Source: Mercenaria mercenaria
Lineage: Eukaryota; Mollusca; Bivalvia; Venerida; Veneridae
DNA length: 64,000 bases
Assembly: GCF_021730395.1 (NCBI RefSeq)
Contig: NC_069373.1
Coordinates: forward strand, 11,116,001-11,180,000
Direction: 5' to 3'
Under the pieces are notes generated by a model, which did no database searches, was not told where the DNA came from, and was given only the letters and a program-made list of their open reading frames with translations. Numbering within the stretch: the stretch's first letter is position 1; each line of letters begins with the position of its first letter. Position numbers and translations under genes: made by a program. Of the stretch, positions 1 to 10,813 are shown piece after piece.

Positions 1-198
1 CTGTACCAAACATTATTACAAATCGAAATAACTAGTGACAAAACCTGTTAATCTGTAGTATCCTACGAATACTCTTATCATTAAATAGTTCAACATAGCT
101 GTATGTCATTCCGTATTAACATGCCCTTTGAAATTCGACATTCCATCTAGAAAAATCTTATGATGCATTCAGATTTAATATAATGAACAGTAATGCTT
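1..198. other. AT-rich intergenic stretch
   Basis: No coding potential, RNA gene or repeat boundary seen here. It ends in the T-run into which the first hairpin/tandem-repeat element is set. Confidence 0.5.
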
Positions 199-1165
199 TT
201 TAGCTCACCTGTGAGTTTTTCTGATCGCTCTATGTCCGGCGTCCGTCGTCTGTCGTCTGTCTGTCGTCTGTCAACATTTAGCTTTTGTATGCGATAGAGG
301 CTGTATGTTTCAACTGATCTTCATGAAATTTGGTCAGAATGATAACTTTGATGAATTCTAGGCCGATTTTAAAAATGGGTCATCTGGGGTCAAAAACTAG
401 GTCACTAGGTTAAATCAAAGAAAAACCTTGTGTATGCGATAGAGGCTGTATTTTTCAATTAGTTTTCATGAATTTTGGTCAGAATGATTACCTTGGTGAA
501 ATCTAGGCTGAGTTGGAAACTGGATTATCTGGGTTAAAAAACACTAGGTCACTAGGTCAAATCAAAGAAAAACTTTGTGTATGCGATAGAGGCTATATTT
601 TTCAATTGATCTTCCTGAAATTAAGTCAGAATGATTGCCTTGATAAAATCTAGGTCAAGTTTGAATATGGGTCATCATGTTTCAAAAAGTAGGTCACTAG
701 GTCAAATCAAAGAAAAACATTTTGTATGCGATAGAGGCTGTATTTTTTAATTAATCTTCATGAAATTAGGTCAAAATGATTTCCTTGATAAAATCTAGGT
801 CAAGACTGAATATGGGTTATCTGGGTTTAAAAACTAGGTCACTAGGTTAAATCAAAGGAAAACCTTGTGTATGCGATAGAGGCTGTATTTTTCAATTGAT
901 CATTCTGAAATTAAGTCAGAATGATTGCCTTGATAAAATCTTTAAAGAATTTGAATATTGGTCATCTAGGGTCAAAAAGTAGGTCACTAGGTTAAATCAA
1001 AGAAAATACTTGTTTATACTCAAGATTTTTGGTCTAATTTTAATGATAATTGGTCAGAATATTTTTTCCATGAAATCACTAGGTCAAACATGTTTACACT
1101 GTTATTGTGTGTTATGGTGTGTTTCTCAGGTGAGCGACCTAGGGCCATCTTGGCCCTCTTGTTTT
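199..1165 (+). mobile_element. Hairpin-ended tandem-repeat element, copy 1
   Basis: Begins in a T-run with AGCTCACCTGTGAG (short stem CTCAC/GTGAG), followed by a CGTCCGTC/CGTCTGTC-type simple repeat, then about five copies of a roughly 145-bp monomer recognisable by GTATGCGATAGAGGCTGTAT and CTAGGTCACTAGGT. It closes with CAGGTGAGCGACC and a hairpin GGGCC-ATCTT-GGCCC, ending in CTCTTGTTTT. It has no protein of its own. The architecture (hairpin at each end, tandem core, insertion in a T-run) resembles the non-autonomous Helentron/pearl-type elements described in bivalves; that assignment is inference. It abuts the decayed LINE at 1166. Confidence 0.8.
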
Positions 1166-2380
1166 TGGTTCTGGTACAACACTTAATCAACATTGCTCTA
1201 CTGCCAGATGTAATAAACTCAGTTTTTGAAGTTGTTATCATTCGTCCAGCTGTTAATCGTCATTGCACATTGTTCATGTTCTTAAATCGTAAGTAATTCT
1301 TTGTTGAATGATGTATGTTCTGTTGGAAACGTTTATCTGCATTATGATCATCTGCAAACTTAACAGACAGAGATTCATGGCGGAATAACATAATGCTCCA
1401 GCACAAGTAAGATAAAGCCAAGGACCATAACAGCTGCTTTAGGGAACATTACATTGTAACAAACATGGTAACGCTGAATTTACATTCACCCGACAGCTGC
1501 GTGGTCTTAAATAGGAGTCAATTCAAATTAACGCGTTATCACAAACACCATACTGGCTTTGAAGTACAACAAGAAGTATATCATTGTCTACAGTGTCAAA
1601 GGCTGCACTAAAATAAATTACGATCAGAGCCGACACCTCTTGTCTCTCCATCATTCCGTAAAGCATGCCATTCCCTAGTCTAAGCAATGTTGGTTCTTGG
1701 TAAGAGGGTAATCATTATTATGTATGTCAACGTTAAGTCTGAAGAGGACAGCTTCCTCAATTAGCAAATTAAAGAAATGGTTAGTTACTCAATTATCTAG
1801 AACCATGTCACTTTCTGATTCAAATAGGTTAAAATATGTACATCTTCACGGTCAACTGAAATTCCCCTTAAATCATTAGTGAATTCAGATTTATCAATCT
1901 CTTTTAAATTCCAAAATGTAATTGGTTTTCTAATAATGGTTTCTTTTTATTTTGACATCCCAACAGTCAAAAGTAAATGGACCATTTCTCAGTGCTTCTA
2001 CGCCATTGATCATTTCTGTTATCAAACCCGTATCAAAGAGAGAATTCTTAAAATCTGATATTGCACAGGTGCCGTCATAAATGTGTCAATTGAAGTCCCC
2101 CATTAACAAAAGGTTAGAATATTGTGGAAGTATTCCTTCAAGAAAGTCTGAGAAGTCAGTAACAAATTGACCACTGGAGGTCTTTAAACATCGATTACAT
2201 GTACATGTACAGTGATATTTTTGAAAATTATTTCCACACTTCAAGATGTGCTAAACTAATTTTGCGCATGTTGAGTTTGTTTCTACATGGTATTGCAGCA
2301 TATTTTAAATGGGAACTCAAGATGCGAATTTCTCTATGAGTACAATTCCATAAAGATCAATGTGTTGTATAGATTTTAGC
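1166..2380 (-). pseudogene. Decayed LINE copy (CR1/L2-like), minus strand
   Basis: Read on the minus strand, the pieces follow LINE order: endonuclease motif MGDFN at about 2103-2090, reverse-transcriptase motif [10 protein letters not shown] at about 1611-1580 (preceded by EVSAL), then SKTEF near 1235-1215. These match the plus-strand LINE at 2.4-5.3 kb ([21 protein letters not shown]), so the two are related copies in opposite orientation. The endonuclease-to-RT distance is about 0.5 kb here and about 1.3 kb in the plus copy, which implies an internal deletion of roughly 0.75 kb. Reading frames are broken throughout. The 3' end is cut off by the hairpin element ending at 1165. The boundary toward 2380 is approximate. 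Confidence 0.65.
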
Positions 2381-2615
2381 ATTTCAGTTGTCAAATGTAG
2401 AAAGGGACAACGATAACAAAGAAAACAATAATGTTCTATAGTTTATTAATACTGGGACCCGGGACATGCGCAACACAGGGCGGGCATCCATTCGCACACT
2501 AGCGTTCCGAGAGTGTTGTGATTCTGACCCTGTCTGTGCTAGTTTCATTTCACTAAACAATGAATAGAGACCATCTGAAAATAACACATAATCACTCCCA
2601 AAGATTACAAATATC

Positions 2616-3230
2616 TTGGTAATGGGTGACTTCAACCTACATATAGATGAAAACAGCAGCACAATTTCAGAATTCAAAAATTCGTTATGTGCTATGGGTC
2701 TAGAGCAACATGTTAACTTTACTACTCATACAGCTGGTCAAAGTCTGGACCTGGTTATTACTGAAGCTACAAATGGTGTTAACATTTTATCTTGTGAACC
2801 TGGTTTATTTGTATCTGACCACTGTGTTGTAAAATGTGTTCTAAATATACAAAAAGAAAGTAAAACTAGCAAAACAGTGGAATTTCAAAATTTTAAAAAG
2901 ATCAATTACGAAGAATTTTCAAGAGACCTTGCATATATATCGGTAATTAGTGAAGACGTCGATTCTTTTGTCGATCGGTTTGAAATAGAAATAGAGTCAG
3001 TTCTTGATAAACATGCACCACTGACACAGAAAACTAAGATCTGTCGGTCACCTAAACCATGGTTTAGCGTCGACTTACTTCAACTTAAAAGGTCATTACG
3101 TAAAGCTGAACGAGTATGGAGAAAATACCGGGAACCGTACCAATTTGACACTGTAAAAAAAAGCTACGTCTCAAGTATCATTATGAAATTCGTAAAGAAA
3201 AAAGATCAGTTCTTAGTGAGAAAGTGGTAA
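2616..3230 (+). CDS. LINE endonuclease domain, C-terminal part
   Basis: A 204-residue open frame holding the second half of an apurinic-type endonuclease: MGDFNLHID near the start (catalytic Asp and Asn), SLDLVIT in the middle, and SDHCVVKCVL near residue 70 with the catalytic Ser-Asp-His. The stretch after residue 100 is the linker toward the reverse transcriptase. The first half of the endonuclease is missing in this frame. The ATG is simply the first in the open stretch, not a true start. The frame ends at 3230, and matching sequence continues in another frame (KLYKLVSELSGT), showing a frameshift. Confidence 0.75.
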   Translation: MVMGDFNLHIDENSSTISEFKNSLCAMGLEQHVNFTTHTAGQSLDLVITEATNGVNILSCEPGLFVSDHCVVKCVLNIQKESKTSKTVEFQNFKKINYEEFSRDLAYISVISEDVDSFVDRFEIEIESVLDKHAPLTQKTKICRSPKPWFSVDLLQLKRSLRKAERVWRKYREPYQFDTVKKSYVSSIIMKFVKKKDQFLVRKW

Positions 3231-3572
3231 ATTCAAAAGGCAATTCAAAAAAATTGTACAAGTTGGTATCGGAACTCTCTGGAACAAAGTCTGAAAATCC
3301 AATGCCCGCTGAAGAAAGTAACATTACATTGGCAAAGAAATTTGCAGATTTCTTTTTGAGCAAAATTTAAAAGATCCGTGAATCACTTGGAAATTATGAA
3401 AGTTACGTACCAGAAAAAAGGAATGTTCCACATTTGGAGGTTTTCAGAGATCTAAGTGAAGCAGAAGTGAAAAAATTGATAAATGAACTTCAAATCAAAT
3501 CCTGTGAGCTTGATAAACTACCCACAAAATATTAAAGATGCATCTCAATGAATTGATCCTGTAATAACTGAC

Positions 3573-4331
3573 TTGGTTAATTTGTCATTACGTCAAGGGA
3601 TTTTTCCATCGAAGTGGAAACATGCGATAGTCAGGCCTTTGTTGAAGAAGGTCGGACTCGAACTTGTGCTATCCAATTATCGCCCTGTGAGCAAATTGCC
3701 ATTTCTATCGAAACTTATAGAGAAGGCAGCTCTTTTCTTATTAAATAAACATGCTAGTGAATACCATCTTCTTCCCAAGAATCAGTCAGCGTATAGACGC
3801 TTTCACTCATGCGAAACGGCTCTACTCCGATTAACCAGTGACTTGTTGGAAGGCTTGGAAAATCAAGAGGTCAGTGCTCTAATTGCACTGGATCTGAGCG
3901 CCGCCTTTGACACTGTTGACCACGATATTTTAGTGCAAGTGTTACACTCTCAGTATGGGCTATGTGGTATAGCTCTCAACTGGATTGACTCTTATCTTAG
4001 GCCACGCAGTTGTAGTGTAAGTGTAGAAACTGCTGTTTCAACTACACGCCCATTACAATGTAGCGTTCCCCAGGGTAGCTGTTTAGGCCCCTGGCTCTAT
4101 CTCACTTACGCAGGAACTCTATTTAATGTCATTCCCCGGTCAATATCTGTGTATGGGTTTGCTGATGACCATATTGCCAACAAACGCTTTCGACCAACTT
4201 CAGTTGAAAATGAGAAACAGGCTATTCGAGAACTTGAAAACTGTGCATTCACCATAGATAACTGGATGAAACAAAACAAACTTAAAATGAATACGTCAAA
4301 AACCGAATTCATCTTATTCGGTAGTAGATAG
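3573..4331 (+). CDS. LINE reverse transcriptase, core domain
   Basis: A 252-residue open frame with the reverse-transcriptase blocks in order: [17 protein letters not shown] (residues 35-52), [31 protein letters not shown] (catalytic Asp of motif A), [10 protein letters not shown] (motif B), [11 protein letters not shown] (the F/YADD box, motif C), and [17 protein letters not shown] at the end. It stops at a TAG at 4329-4331. The same frame resumes directly downstream at 4332-5024, so this is one premature stop in an otherwise continuous reading frame. Confidence 0.8.
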   Translation: MVNLSLRQGIFPSKWKHAIVRPLLKKVGLELVLSNYRPVSKLPFLSKLIEKAALFLLNKHASEYHLLPKNQSAYRRFHSCETALLRLTSDLLEGLENQEVSALIALDLSAAFDTVDHDILVQVLHSQYGLCGIALNWIDSYLRPRSCSVSVETAVSTTRPLQCSVPQGSCLGPWLYLTYAGTLFNVIPRSISVYGFADDHIANKRFRPTSVENEKQAIRELENCAFTIDNWMKQNKLKMNTSKTEFILFGSR

Positions 4332-5024
4332 CAACTTGACAAATATCCAATAACAGAAATTGACATTGCTGGTGACAAAATCAAATCAGTACATTGTATA
4401 AGGTACCTAGGGGCATTCTTAGATGAAAATCTTAGTTTTAAGGATCATGTCAAGAGAAAATGTCAAACCGCAATGGTTAATTATCTTAGAATCAAAAATA
4501 TTAGAAAATACCTTACTAAAGAGGTTACTGAAATTCTGGTATTATCACTGGTCATTTCACATATAGACTATTGCAATGCAATATTTTATGGTATTCCTCA
4601 CCGTGAAATTCAGAAAATGCAAAGGATACAAAACATGTGTGCCAAACTCGTTTTAAGACTCAGCAAGTACGACAGTTCAAAACAAGCTTTGTTCCGACTA
4701 CATTGGCTTCCTATCAAAGCTAGAATTGAATTTAAGATTTTAACTGTCATGTTTAATTGTTCAGTCGGCCAAGCTCCATCTTACTTGACTGAATTATTAT
4801 CGGAACAAGCACCAAAACGTAGCTTAAGGTCTTCAGACTCTGTTACAGGTTGTTACGATGTACCATTTAACAAACGTAAAACATTCGGCGACAGAAGTTT
4901 TCAAACTGTAGGGTCTAAACTATGGAATAAACTATCAGTAGAAGTGAGAAATTCTGATTCTGTAGACACTTTTAAGAAAAAGCTCAAAACACTGTTTTTT
5001 AAAAGCTTTGAATCATGGTTCTGA
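4332..5024 (+). CDS. LINE reverse transcriptase, C-terminal part
   Basis: Same frame as the core RT, resumed after the single TAG at 4329. It includes SVHCIRYLGAFLDENLSF (residues conserved in LINE thumb regions), then LVLSLVISHIDYCNAIFYG, RIQNMCAKLV and HWLPIKARIEFKI, and ends TFKKKLKTLFFKSF before a TGA. This is the usual C-terminus of CR1/L2-like ORF2. The first ATG within it is at 4473. Confidence 0.75.
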   Translation, partial: QLDKYPITEIDIAGDKIKSVHCIRYLGAFLDENLSFKDHVKRKCQTAMVNYLRIKNIRKYLTKEVTEILVLSLVISHIDYCNAIFYGIPHREIQKMQRIQNMCAKLVLRLSKYDSSKQALFRLHWLPIKARIEFKILTVMFNCSVGQAPSYLTELLSEQAPKRSLRSSDSVTGCYDVPFNKRKTFGDRSFQTVGSKLWNKLSVEVRNSDSVDTFKKKLKTLFFKSFESWF

Positions 5025-5290
5025 TTATTTCTCTGTTGGTGGACTGAATATGGTAGAGACGCTGAGTATACTCTACTATGTAGTGTGATCGACGTATGCT
5101 TTATACGCAATGTTGTAATTTGCAATGTACAGTAATTTTGTCAAATATGTCGTGTTTCATTGTTTGATACCATTATGTATATAATGTATCATGATTTTTC
5201 TTTTTTTAATGTAATGTACAACGCCAGTGAATATACTATGTGTAAAATTAGGCGTTTAATCAAATAAAGCAGTTTCAGTTTCAGTTTTCT

Positions 5291-5986
5291 CCAAAGGGTC
5301 ATGTTTAAATACATATTATGATTGTATGGATATCAGTTAAGTTAGAAGTAAGAATTAGCCATATTACTGTATTATAGATAATTTCTACTGTTACTTTACA
5401 CCAGGCAAGAAGGCAGTAAAAATTTAGTCTTGTCAAATTTTGAAAAGTCCGCAATCTTTTTATTTTCGGCAAATTTAGTCAAATTTTATTGAAAAGTCAA
5501 GGTTTTTAGATTATATCAATATTTTCTATGCATTTCCATAGATAGCTATGAGATCTAGAGAATTATTATTTTGATAAAGATTTATGAAACAGTTTTTTAA
5601 ACAATTTTATACTTATAAAAATGGACACCTTTACTCGACCTTTTCACCGTAAAAAAATCTAATTCTTAAATAAAATTTCATAAATAATTAACACTAACTG
5701 CAGAAATAGTTCTTATCTATGAACGTTTAACAGTTGCAACGTGGTCTAAATGTAGATTATTATATTGACTTAATGTTGTAGAAGAACCTTAGGTCACTTG
5801 AGTGTTTCTAAAGTATCTAATACATGCTAAAAGGCAATATTTCATGGATACAGGCATGCACTTTGTTAATTGTGTTGAACATGCATTTTAAGGAAAAAAA
5901 TTGAACGTGTTTGAATAGACATAATTAAACTATGTTCGTTTTAATATTGCTTGGTTGCCTTAAATGCACTTCATATCGAATTATAG
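5291..5986. other. AT-rich stretch, no gene seen
   Basis: Between the LINE tail and the repeats in front of the first TSP1 exon. I searched it for the expected signal-peptide exon of the plus-strand TSP1 gene (ATG, hydrophobic stretch, phase-1 donor) and found none. Confidence 0.5.
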
Positions 5987-6112
5987 TTTTAAGCAGTTAA
6001 TTATGTCTTTAACTTACTTTAGTCGACGTTTTAAGCAGTTAATTATGTCTTTAACTTACTTTAGTCGACGTTTTAAGCAGTTAATTATGTCTTTAACTTA
6101 CTTTAGTCGACG
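5987..6112 (+). repeat. Three exact 42-bp repeats carrying a splice acceptor
   Basis: Units at 5987-6028, 6029-6070 and 6071-6112 are identical. Each ends CTTACTTTAG|TCGACG, which is the acceptor and first bases of the TSP1 exon at 6107. The gene therefore has three consecutive equal acceptors, with the last one joined to the exon. Being exact, the duplication is recent. Confidence 0.9.
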
Positions 6113-6277
6113 GGAACTGGGCAGATTGGGGAGCTTGGACCAGTTGCTCAGTAACATGTTCCAATGGTACCAGCGCCAGAGTGCGAAATTGTTCGAATCC
6201 TTCACCAGTAGCCGGCGGTAAACCATGCACTGGAAGTTCTTCTGAGAACAAAGACTGTTTCGATAGAGAATGTCCAA
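6107..6277 (+). CDS. TSP1 exon 1 (plus gene)
   Basis: 171 nt, phase 1-1. It codes DGNWADWGAW, then CSVTC, RVRNCSNP, GGKPC, and ends CFDRECP: six cysteines, the W-x-x-W-x-x-W ladder and the arginine layer of a TSP1 domain. CSVTC carries the Ser/Thr acceptor of the O-fucose motif, and W-x-x-W is the C-mannosylation motif. Acceptor CTTTAG|TC; donor CCAA|GTGAGT. Confidence 0.85.
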
Positions 6278-9200
6278 GTGAGTGCGAAAAAAGCATTTAT
6301 ATGAATTGATACTGGCACACATTGGGTACTTCTCACTGAATGAAGTTTGTGTTGTTGTTGTTGTTGTTGTTGTAAATGGTCCATGTTTATCTAATTTTAA
6401 AGCTTTTTATTTGTCCTTATTTCAGTCTGTGAGGCACTGTGTTTATCATTCATAGTATGTCTATGACTAACTATTGATAAAATAAGTTCTTATGATATTT
6501 CTTATGATATTTTGATACAGTAGTTCTTATGACATTTCTTATGATATTTTGATACAGTAGTTTTTATGATATTTCTTATGATATTTTGATACAGTAATTC
6601 TTATGATATTTTGATACAAAAGTAATAAATAGAGTTTATCGTTTTCTGAGAATTAGTTGAATGTGTGAGGTTCCTCTTTAACTTACATCTGATTTCGTAT
6701 AAAGAAACATAATATCATTTTGACTTGTGTTGCACGTGTTTATATGTCAGGTTTAGCATACACACATATCTGTGTAAAATAAAATAATAAAAAATACACA
6801 CAATCACAGAAGCACGACTGATAAACATTTTATTCATTACCGTAGGTACGTATTAGAATAGACTCGTGAAAATTTAGCGTAGTCAAGTGTCAGGTGTGTG
6901 TTGTTTTCTTTAGTTGATGGTAATTGGACAGACTGGTCTCCCTGGGACTCCTGTTCTACAACTTGTGACTTAGGTTACAGACTACACAATAGATCATGTG
7001 ACAATCCCAAACCCCAGTATGGTGGGGCCTATTGTATTGGACACTCCGTTGGCAACGAAACTTGTAACCTTGGCCACTGCCCGGGTATGTACACTTGTCT
7101 TAGTAAAGAATAGCGTATTTCTTACCCACCTCTCAATGTTTAATAACGAAACTGAAAGCTTACTGTTTCATAATTATAATTGTACACTTGGGATCGTAAG
7201 TTATGCAATTGGTAGTGGCTCAGAAAATATAAGGCATTGAACATGTGCAAATAATTATTTCGTATTAGATGTTTCAATGTTATAAACTCTATTTCAAACA
7301 AGTTGTTGTTGGGAAACGTCAAATTATGTAACTAAGGACATACTAGCACGTGTTGCCATTGAATACTGAGTCAACAAGTCTGTCATTGTATGTTACCATA
7401 AAAGTCAAGGATGCAATGGTTTATAATTTAGAAATATAATGTACATTAAAATATATTTCCTACAGACCCATAATTATAAATATGGGAATCAGAGCTGCAC
7501 AAAAATTATTTCAAAATTATTACCTAAATCTTGAAAAGACCAAACTTCGTGCTAGCAATGTTAGCTTACTTAATGTTGACAACAAAATACAACAAAACTA
7601 CTTATAACCCGAGCTCAAAGCCTTTACCACTTATTATGTGTTATGAACAAACTGGATTTATAAAGGTAATCTATATTGGAGAAAATGTACGCCTTATCTT
7701 TGAAAATATAGAATACATCGAAAACAATTAACTGGTCTGCGTTTGTTTTCAGATCATGAAAATGCGTCCGATAATTTGAGGAGTGAATAGAACACGAAAT
7801 TACATTCTGGAATAATTTGTACAATAAAATATAAAATATATAGACCTGTTACTAGGCTTTCGGAAAAAAACTATTTTACAGGTTTAATGAAGCGTAACAA
7901 ATGTTAGATATCTTAACTACTTTAAATCAATAAATATTATTCCAACACCCAGCTCAAAATTTCTGCTTTAATAATAGGGACAATACATTTCGTAGTAAAA
8001 TAAAAAACATATACCAATATACCTTATCAGCTGTTATATAAGATACAAATAAAGTATATGTCCACTGAAGCCAAAAAAGTAGACATTTTTACAAAACTGT
8101 AACATTTAATTAGAATCATATACAATTCCACAGCTACTATTTACACAACACTTTGAAGCTTTCAGTATAAAGTTTTTATGCGTTTGTTACCAGGTACGTT
8201 GTATTGTGTGTACTATATCACAGACACATGTATGTAAATGTTTATGTAAAGGAATAAACGAGGTTACCCAAATGGAGCCTCGAAATGTTGCCACTTTCAG
8301 TTGATGGAGTATGGGGACCATGGCAAGAATGGGGTGATTGCTCTGCAACCTGCGACAATGGCACCAAGCTTCGTTCTCGAACCTGTGATACGCCACCACA
8401 ATACGGAGGAGCAAACTGTTCCGGAATCAATCAGGAATCTGAAACTTGTTTCAAGGCAGCCTGTCCTGGTAGATATATCGCTATTCTATTCAATGTCGTT
8501 TCAGAATTTAAACGCCTACTACTTTTAACGGAAAAAGAGTGCATACCTAGATATCGTCATAATCCGGTCACCGTATTTCATACTAAAAGTGAGTTAAATA
8601 AGTGTTGAAGCTAAAGTTGTACATCTGCTTATCGGTTTGATTGTCCGTTCACGAGATGTAATGAAATGCGCCACACCACTCACCACTACAAACAAAAATA
8701 CAGGAAATAAGAAAAAAATGAAAACTATTCAGGAAAGTGTTGTTCTGTCTTGAAAACTACGTAATTTACTACAAAATCGAACAAAATAAAATAAATATTT
8801 TTGAACGATACCTTCTGATGACTGGAAACATTCAGATAATAAAGCACACGACACAGGTCATGAATAAGAGTACCCACTTGCTAGTTTTATAAAGAGTCAA
8901 ATGGTTATTACAGTTGATGGTTCCTGGGGTTCCTGGTCGCCATGGAGCCCTTGTACTGGTGACTGTACCGCTGCCAACAAACAACGATTCAGAAACTGCG
9001 ACAATCCGAGACCAGACCCTGGGGGAGCTTATTGTTTCGGAGACGCCACTGACTCTCAAAATTGTCTTCCACAAAATTGCACAACAGTTGGTCGTTAGTA
9101 TTTCTACGTCAGTTTTTATCTTAAAAGAATTTCTTTAGTGTTCTTAGAATTGTTGAAATTTTATACGTGGAGTGTATGCACTTGTAGTTAGCTATATATT

Positions 9201-10782
9201 ACTCTGCAGTTTGCCACGCCAACAAAAATGTCCATGCACGTCTGATAAATAAGTATTGATAAAATATATATCTACATCTTAAAACCATAGATCCATTCGA
9301 TGAACTTATTTCTTGCGTGCGTTTCAGCAATATTTAACTGATGCAAATACTGCATAAGTCTTTGTCACTCATGCAACAAATATACAAAATTTTACTATCC
9401 GAAATACAACACACCTGTTTCATAGATTATAACTACTGATTACCACAGATATGTTCCAAGTACAAATAAAGGCATACAGACACTAAATAGAAAAATGGCG
9501 CGAAAAAAATGCATAATGGCGGATACAAATAGTCCTCAGCTTTTTTGCTCGGTATAGCTATTTTCCTTATTTTTTTTGGATAAAATCACATGACAGATCT
9601 ATGCTTGACATGTAGGTAGCATTTTCATAATGAAATAACAACATGACAAAATTTTTCATGGAAACTTAGATCATACACCACCAGTATAATTTGGGGTCTC
9701 ATTTTTTATCTGATTTTGCAGTTTGTGTGTTTGACTGAAATCATTTTTCTTGCATCAAACATTACCCCAACTTTTCTTTTGATTTTTAGTTAGCACTGAC
9801 AATATTCTTCAAGAAAATATAGGTTACAGACATGTAAAATGAGTCCTGATGTGTGCTGCGTCATTGGAAATAGGTCAATTTTATATAGAATAAAGAACAA
9901 CAACTATTTAGTGTGTTATAACCTATAAGATGACATTGGTAAAAAATGAAATCTGGCCAGATGGTGGTGGAAATGGGCTAATTTGATTCATGAGGAAGAA
10001 TTGACCTCATGACCGATATTGCAGAAAATCGATATCAGAGGAGACAACAGCTATTTGGTATTGGTAACATATATTGGTAACAGGTGACCGGTATTGCGAT
10101 GTCGATATCTACTGCCTCCGGGTATTGTCACCAGGATGTTTATTACAATATCAAGTGTAATAAAAGAGAAGGTTTTTCATAAGATAATTAAACAAGCTTG
10201 AATTATCACTGGAGTTACAAATTATGGAAAAGGGATTTTTCATTAGAAATAAAAGAAGTCATTTTTATCAAATGAATGTTTAATATGTAATTTTCTGAAC
10301 CATAGCATTTTTAACATGTTATTTTATAATAATTAAATTAATTTTTATATCAATAGACCATATCTATCAGCAATAAAAACCATATTTTCATACATATTCT
10401 TATATAAGAAGAATGTATATTTTAACATGTTTTCGAAAAACAATGTAACAAATCGGCTGAACATTGCTATCTGTAAACCATTTAGATTCAAGTTAAAGGC
10501 AAATATCGATGAAGTCTTTTATTTATTTATTTCTTTCATTTTCAACCAAATCTGAAATGTAAATGACCCTTAATCTCTAGAAAAAAGGAGGTTCGTACCC
10601 ATAGACACATCCTTTTATATTTAGCACTAGCATTGATATTTTTACGGCGTCTCCCATCTATAAAATATGCTGTCGTTGAAAAATAAAATCTGACATATAT
10701 TTAAGAAATATGATCTGATTTTACATTGTTTTAAATAACGCTGTCTCTAAGTATAATATGTGTAAAAGACCTAGGTACCACC

Positions 10783-10813
<31 letters not shown>

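Larger units (their letters stand above)
2390..5290 (+). mobile_element. Non-LTR retrotransposon (LINE), CR1/L2-like, 5'-truncated
   Basis: A single LINE copy with the 3' part of an APE-type endonuclease, a reverse transcriptase and a short 3' UTR. The tail ends AATAAAG followed by repeated CAGTTT units (about 5268-5286), the short 3' repeat typical of CR1/L2-type LINEs in place of a poly(A) tail. Motifs place it in the CR1/L2 group: [22 protein letters not shown], and HWLPIKARIEFKI in the C-terminal part. It is broken by a frame change after the endonuclease and by in-frame stops, but it is far better preserved than its minus-strand neighbour at 1166-2380, so it is probably younger. Confidence 0.8.

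Noticed and set aside
5964-6221. 85-residue frame containing a repeated SLTYFSRRFKQLIM block
   Set aside because: It is the translation of the triplicated 42-bp intron-end repeat running out of frame into TSP1 exon 1, not a protein of its own.
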